This document shows, one piece after another, positions 59,211 to 64,000 of a stretch of DNA of 64,000 bases. Every line of letters starts with the position of its first letter. Position 1 is the first letter of the stretch. Both the position numbers and the translations under genes were made by a program. The DNA is from Hanleya hanleyi (lineage: Eukaryota > Mollusca > Polyplacophora > Lepidopleurida > Hanleyidae), in contig JAVTVY010025178.1 of the NCBI GenBank assembly GCA_036873755.1, positions 1 through 64,000 on the forward strand, in the 5' to 3' direction. The notes beneath the pieces are model-generated. The model was not told the DNA's origin. It saw nothing but the letters and a program-made list of their open reading frames with translations, and ran no database searches.

Positions 59211-59478
59211 GAATTACAAGCGTTGGTCCGTCATTCATAATTCCGCCGTCGTCCATTAAAGAATATCCGCGTCCATAATCCAAAGACCTATTCCATATTC
59301 CATATAACAGTATTAGCACCAAATTCAAAAAGACAATGATATTATACATAAACATAGGCTTGTTTCCTGCAAGAGAGAAGCGGCCAACAGTTTCCAATGA
59401 TGCCGGCAAGACATCATGATGTTCCAAAAATATCAAATCCGTATCGCTGATCAGTATTCTTAATCCATAATATTCATT
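59211..59478 (-). repeat. Solo Penelope pseudo-LTR/3' UTR fragment
   Basis: Near-identical in reverse to the 3' ends of PLE2 (36654-36890) and PLE3 (47570-47806): AATTACAAGCG, GAATATCCGCGTCCATAATC, CATAGGCTTGTTTCCTGCAA and GACATCATGATGTTCCA. No RT coding is attached. Confidence 0.8.
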
Positions 59479-59519
59479 TCACTCTCTCTGGTTTGTCCAA
59501 TTTGGCGTGTACCGCAGCC

Positions 59520-59955
59520 TTGGGGACGGAAAATGTCCCTATATATTTTCGCTACCCCTAAGTCTAGAGGCCGGAAACCTGTCACACTATATCTTTGGGT
59601 CAAGCTCTAATAGAAAATGTAAACAAATCCAGGACTGCCGCCATAATGACGTCACAGTGACGTCATTAAAACACATTTTGCACGATTTTCGGTCAGAATT
59701 TTCGAATTTTTTCCTCATGTTTCCTTCGCAAAAACTGCATGAAAAATTAGTAAATAATAATCTGATATGAAATAGGGTTTACCCATATTTCCATGCAGAA
59801 AAGCAAGCGAAGAAATCTGACGAAATTATCACTTTTCCGGTACACCACGTGGTCACCATTTGAAATTTACCCATGATCTTCTTCTCAGGGGGTCCTGCAA
59901 ATATGCTCAAAATGACCCCAGTGTGAAAATCTACAAAGTCACAGTAGAGATATAT
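59520..59955 (-). repeat. Diverged copy of the CCCTATCTGG MITE
   Basis: Reverse orientation relative to 49764-50337. Shared blocks are TTTGGGTCAAGCTCT, GACGTCACAGTGACGTCAT, TTTTCGGTCAGAATTTTCGA, GTACACCACGTGG and CAAAGTCACAG. The termini are not preserved. Confidence 0.7.
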
Positions 59956-60226
59956 ATGTTTTTGTTTATTTGTAATCTTATGTATGTGAATTATGTCGCC
60001 AAGACGACCATAACCATTTGTATAAAACACATGTACACATGCATAAATAGAACCGCAATCGAATTGAATTTAATAAACGATGCTTTGATAAACTGCTGAA
60101 AGCAGTGAAACTAGTTAGCAAAATCAATCAGTCTGAGTTTGTCAAGACTTTTTTCTAGTACTGTATTTACCATACACAAAGGCAGTTTGTACTGTGATCA
60201 TTTAGTATATATATATATATATATAA

Positions 60227-60400
60227 TTGAGGTTTGATGTCGTGTTCAGCAATATTCCAGATATATAGCGACGATCAAGTACTCGAGCCAATAACTTAGT
60301 TATCCAAAACTTTCTCTCAAATAACCCAAGACGCAGTCATCTCTCACCCGACTGAAAAGATCTTCCAAAGTAGTCGCTTGATAAATAGAATCTCAGAGTC
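60227..60400 (-). repeat. LINE-E: 3' tail fragment of the I-group LINE
   Basis: ATTGAGGTTTGATGTCGTGTTCAGCAATATTCC-type tail (60226 onward) is followed by coding remnants of the C-terminus (AAATAACCCAAGACGCAGTC). It directly follows an (AT)n tract (60207-60226), a likely insertion site or tail. Confidence 0.7.
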
Positions 60401-60402
60401 TC

Positions 60403-60490
60403 AGCTCTCATTCCTTGTCTTTCTGGAGATAGGAGCACAACAGGAGGAGGGGAATATTCCCCCTCTCTCAGGCCAGATAGGGTTATCTTG
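60403..60490 (+). repeat. Terminal fragment of the CCCTATCTGG MITE
   Basis: Ends ...GGCCAGATAGGGTTAT, one base from the TTAA-bounded terminus of the complete element. The CCTTGTCTTTCTGGAGATAG block matches its subterminal region. Confidence 0.65.
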
Positions 60491-60529
60491 ATTGCAGAAA
60501 CTACCGCTCATAAATTGGAGAAAATTCTT

Positions 60530-63500
60530 GGAGCTCTATAGCCTGTCTAATTGGTAATGTAACAACAGTTTTTCCTGTGAGCGGGACCCATGTCATCGAC
60601 TTACAAGACAGGTAGACTTTGTATGTTAAGATCTTAAACATTTAGTTTTTGTGAAAGGGAGCTGGTAGGAGTGAGGCCAGATGGTTGGTATCATAGACGA
60701 CGTGGTTTAGGACCACTTTGCACTTAGCGTTTCTTAGCGTACAAACTCACAAAGATTCGCTCGCGGTAGCCACTTCTATAAGTCTGGTAGATGGTCGGCA
60801 GATATCGGGCGTCGTGAATTATTAATCATCTTCGAGACCATTAACACATAAAAGCAGGCAAACAGTCCATAAAGACAGACATATGTCGCTAAGTATGACA
60901 CCTTCGCGAAAATATGAAGAAAGCGCCTGATAAAACGCTGAATGAAATGATTGATTGATGCTGCTAATTCACATCCGTTTTCGTAATCCTGCCACTGATG
61001 ACATTATGTGCCGACGAAATAAAACACGGATTGATTGCTCTGGTCCGTTATAGAACTGACGTACGATCCATGGAGACCTGTCCTAACTGGAGGAAGTTCA
61101 GTTACATGAAATCTTGCCTCCCCTTCTGGCATGTGGTGTACTTCGTCAAATTAATTTCCTCTCCACGTACATGTCTTTGACCGCACCTACCGCAACAAAA
61201 ACTATTGAGTAGCAATTCATTTTCAGCTCCCTGTGTAAGTGATAAATATCCATCGAAGTGAAGGCATCAGTGCTCTGGGATTCTAGCATCACTATCAAAT
61301 GATTAACTTTAGCAGTGTTTGTGTGATACTGATCTGTGAATAATTGGATTATTCAGAAAATATCAATGCAGCCGTTAGTAATATTTATTATTAGTCCCTC
61401 CATAAGAAATAAAAACAGTGGCAAAGTTGTAGCTTCTACGGGAACTTAGGCAGAAATCCAACGAAAAAGATGGGACATTCATAAGCGAAAACAGTCTATG
61501 GTGGTAAAAGCAATACAATACAAACATATAAGACAATACGTGTGCAGGATAACTGACGATACATTTCGTTGCATGTGTCTAATTCCGCTTTGCATATAGT
61601 CATAGGTCACATTAAGATTCCATCTCAAAAATGTAGCTTTGTTCTTCTCTTTATTTAATATGCTTAACTAATTTCTACGTGTAAGACATACCGTATACCA
61701 TAAACAGAAGCATATGTCGCAACAACAGATGTGAAACATGATAGCAAACATAAGACCACTTTTATAGCAAAAACTTATTCTCCGCTGGATTCAATGAATC
61801 AATGTTTTGAAAATTATATATCTATGAAAATTTAGCAACTCTATAAATTGTCTTGCCACACTGACGTTTGTGCTATTGGAACTGCTTGGTATTGAGGATG
61901 ATTGAGCGCTGCCGCACTATTACCATCTGGTTTAGAATTCAAGTAATATACCTCTCCATGATGATTTGTGAGAAATTCAACTAAAAGAACAAGGCACACA
62001 TGAATTCCGTATGATTATTTGAATGTAACATCCAATGTCCTTCAAGCGAAATACAATTTTGTGGGTTAAAATTGTTCAGGGTGTGGTTTCAGGGTGTGGT
62101 TCAATTGTTCAGGGTGTGGTTCAATTGTTCAGGGTGTGGTTCAATTGTTCAGGGTGTGGTTCAATTGTTCAGGGTGTGGTTCCTTTACACAATTGTTCAG
62201 GGTGTGGTTCCTTTACACAATTGTTCAGGGTGTGGTTCCTGAATTGTTCAGGGTGTGGTTCCTTTACACAATTGTTCAGGGTGTGGTTCCTGAATTGTTC
62301 AGGGTGTGGTCCTTTACACAATTGTTCAGGGTGTGGTTCCTGAATTGTTCAGGGTGTGGTTCCTTTACACAATTGTTCAGGGTGTGGTTCCTGAATTGTT
62401 CAGGGTGTGGTTCCTTTACACAATTGTTCAGGGTGTGGTTCAATTGTTCAGGGTGTGGTTCCTTTTCAATTTTCATAGAGAGAGAGAGCAGAAGAATTTC
62501 GGACTGTTTTTCTTGTTCGGGAATCATAGAAAAATAGGAAATGTAAAATAAAATAAAAAACAAGAGTGCAGCACTGGGGACGTGATATTCTAAAAATTAT
62601 CTGATGTGAAACCTAACCCTGACTGAGGCTACTTCCGAATCAATCCGAGGTGCCGAGGGAAGTTTTAATGTGAAGTCATATGGTTGCCTTTTAGTCGCCA
62701 GACGCCGTGAATTTTTCCCACCTCATGAATATCGCTCCAATAAAATAATTTTTCGGCCGTTTAACGCACAACCATTTTCAGTTCATGTTTGATCCCCTGT
62801 TAAAACGGATAATGTACATATGGTCCAAATTACCATAACTACCACAGCATCCTCTTTTAATATTTTTTGTTAATTTTGGAGAGAACGTGGGGCGCTTGGA
62901 ATAGGTAGAGGAGATTGTTCAACGTAGAGTAACGCTTGCGATTTATGTAAAAGTCCCCGGGACCAAACTTGTTGTCTCTATTAGATGCCTTGGCAGCAAG
63001 TGTTATGTCAAAATATATTTGTTGATATCGAAGTTCCCGCGGATAAATGATCGGTCCCCAGTAACATTGACATCTAAAACACGTAAACTGCACATACAGA
63101 CGATAACATGTCTCTGAATCTCTCGACATAGCCAAAATTACAAGCACATTGTGCGATAAAATGCTGAAAGAAAAGAATTCGTGATGCCGCTACTGCATAT
63201 CGCACACAGGTTCATTAATATAGCCATACACATGATATATTTGGAGATAATATTTACATTGTCAACCCTGTTCTTAAGACCGTCATCTTTAAACATGCAC
63301 CTATTTTCAAAGACACGTAAATGATTTTCATTAAATGGATTCTCATCCTCATTTAATCATCTTCGAAGTAATTGGAACAATGTTGCATATCTCCCCCTTT
63401 TATGTCGAAATTGCAAAAACAACAATACAGATCACATATATTTTTTAGGAGGAACGTATTTAATCATCAAACCCACACAGAAAAAATGGCGATGGTTCAA

Positions 63501-64000
63501 TCTTCACGTAAGAAGCGTTCCTTCGCTAACAGCATGTTACAGAAATGCACTCCCAACGGAGGTGGTCATGGGGTCTCGGGGGTCATTGCCACAATTGCAA
63601 CTGAAAGGTCGTTTTAACACGTAATCTTCAGGTTCAAATATTTCATTGCCGAAGAGAGAGAATTATATGCTGCTATTCGTATATGGTGCCATGACAACAC
63701 ATGCATGCACTTACACCAGGAACTAGGATAATAATGGCTGTAAAACAGACCAGCGACAAATGCACACATAGAGTACCGATGCCCTAAAGAGTGCAAGATT
63801 TAGCAAAGGAGAACTAACGCATTGGAAAGGAAATAACAATCTCCAGAGGAAAAGGTCCTCGCTCAATAATATGGCACACATAATCCAGGAAATGAGATTT
63901 TTTGTACGGGAGTTATTTGCCATCTTAATCCATTACACCAGAGCTACATGCAGCTTTTAAGGTTATATATGTGAACAGTTCTCTCGTGGCACGGAATTAT
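60530..64000 (+). repeat. Unclassified dispersed repeat, copy Z (runs off the window)
   Basis: Collinear with X and Y: GGTAGACTTTGTATGTTAAG, TCTGGTAGATGGTCGGCAG, the first direct repeat at about 60850-61060, ATTCCGCTTTGCATATAG, GACGTTTGTGCTATTGGAAC, and the second direct repeat at about 63085-63240. A minisatellite interrupts it at 62066-62465. No intact ORF; frames such as 62857-63147 on the minus strand are fortuitous. Confidence 0.65.
62066..62465 (+). repeat. Complex minisatellite, core AATTGTTCAGGGTGTGGTT
   Basis: About 16 units share TTGTTCAGGGTGTGGTT, with spacers of three kinds: CAA, CCTTTACACAA and CCTGAA, giving periods of 20, 28 and 23 bp in mixed order. The seed (GTGGGTTAAAATTGTTC) corresponds to the single-copy ATGTGATTTAAAACTGTTCC in copy Y near 53030. 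Long frames across it are artefacts of the repeat. Confidence 0.9.

Noticed and set aside
62035..62551. Overlapping 81-147-codon frames at the minisatellite
   Set aside because: All three + frames stay open because the repeat lacks stops, so this is low-complexity translation.

Overview
The window reads as animal (eukaryotic) repeat-rich, AT-rich DNA, most likely from a marine mollusc and probably a gastropod. The reasons are the element mix (a Polinton/Maverick, I-group LINEs with an RNase H domain, Penelope-like elements of Naiad type, TTAA MITEs) and a LINE 3' tail (GCGTTCAGCAATATTTCAGC type) that resembles tails I associate with gastropod and bivalve repeats. I see no convincing host gene, rRNA or tRNA gene. 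Essentially every coding signal belongs to a mobile element, usually a broken one.

Layout. (1) 209-6971 is a 6.76-kb Polinton deletion derivative with ~600-bp terminal inverted repeats (TIRs), AG...CT ends and a 6-bp target duplication AATGTG. It keeps a spliced zinc-finger/PolB gene on the + strand, cut off after polymerase motif A, and a convergent spliced zinc-finger gene on the - strand. A 61-bp minisatellite (16 copies) sits inside the PolB first exon. (2) 7525-12216 is an antisense I-group LINE split by three insertions: a repeat with TATACGCCCG ends, a TTA-flanked Harbinger-like MITE and a TTAA-flanked MITE. (3) 13313-24560 is a tandem array of a ~2.4-kb unit, 4.7 copies, whose lengths alternate because an internal 23-bp repeat has 10, 6, 10, 6 and 10 copies. 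It runs into a degenerate ~50-bp minisatellite. (4) 27380-30180 holds LINE and Penelope-like relics, one with an in-frame 27-bp minisatellite. (5) 30911-33669 is a Naiad-type Penelope-like element (N-terminal GIY-YIG remnant, CxC linker, reverse transcriptase (RT)) flanked by pseudo-LTRs. (6) 34425-37395 is another antisense LINE, with a Penelope-like copy inserted in it. (7) 37440-40855, 50560-55395 and 60530-64000 are three copies of a dispersed 3-5 kb repeat family that I could not classify. (8) 40866-49563 is an antisense LINE split exactly by a 6,789-bp element with ~0.8-kb TIRs and a 3-bp duplication (CTA). That element carries ~190-bp tandem repeats, which host a Penelope-like copy, which in turn hosts a ~130-bp MITE. 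(9) 56401-58400 is a further antisense Penelope-like copy.

How the parts relate. Nesting gives relative ages: LINEs and the long-TIR element are old hosts, Penelope-like copies and MITEs are later, and the Polinton looks recent because its TIRs are nearly identical and its PolB exon 2 is open for 2.6 kb. All five I-like LINE copies lie on the - strand. The observations I consider most worth checking are the long-TIR element with a 3-bp duplication, the symmetric zinc-finger-plus-intron design of the two Polinton genes, and a UGA that falls precisely on the second Cys of the Naiad CxC motif.
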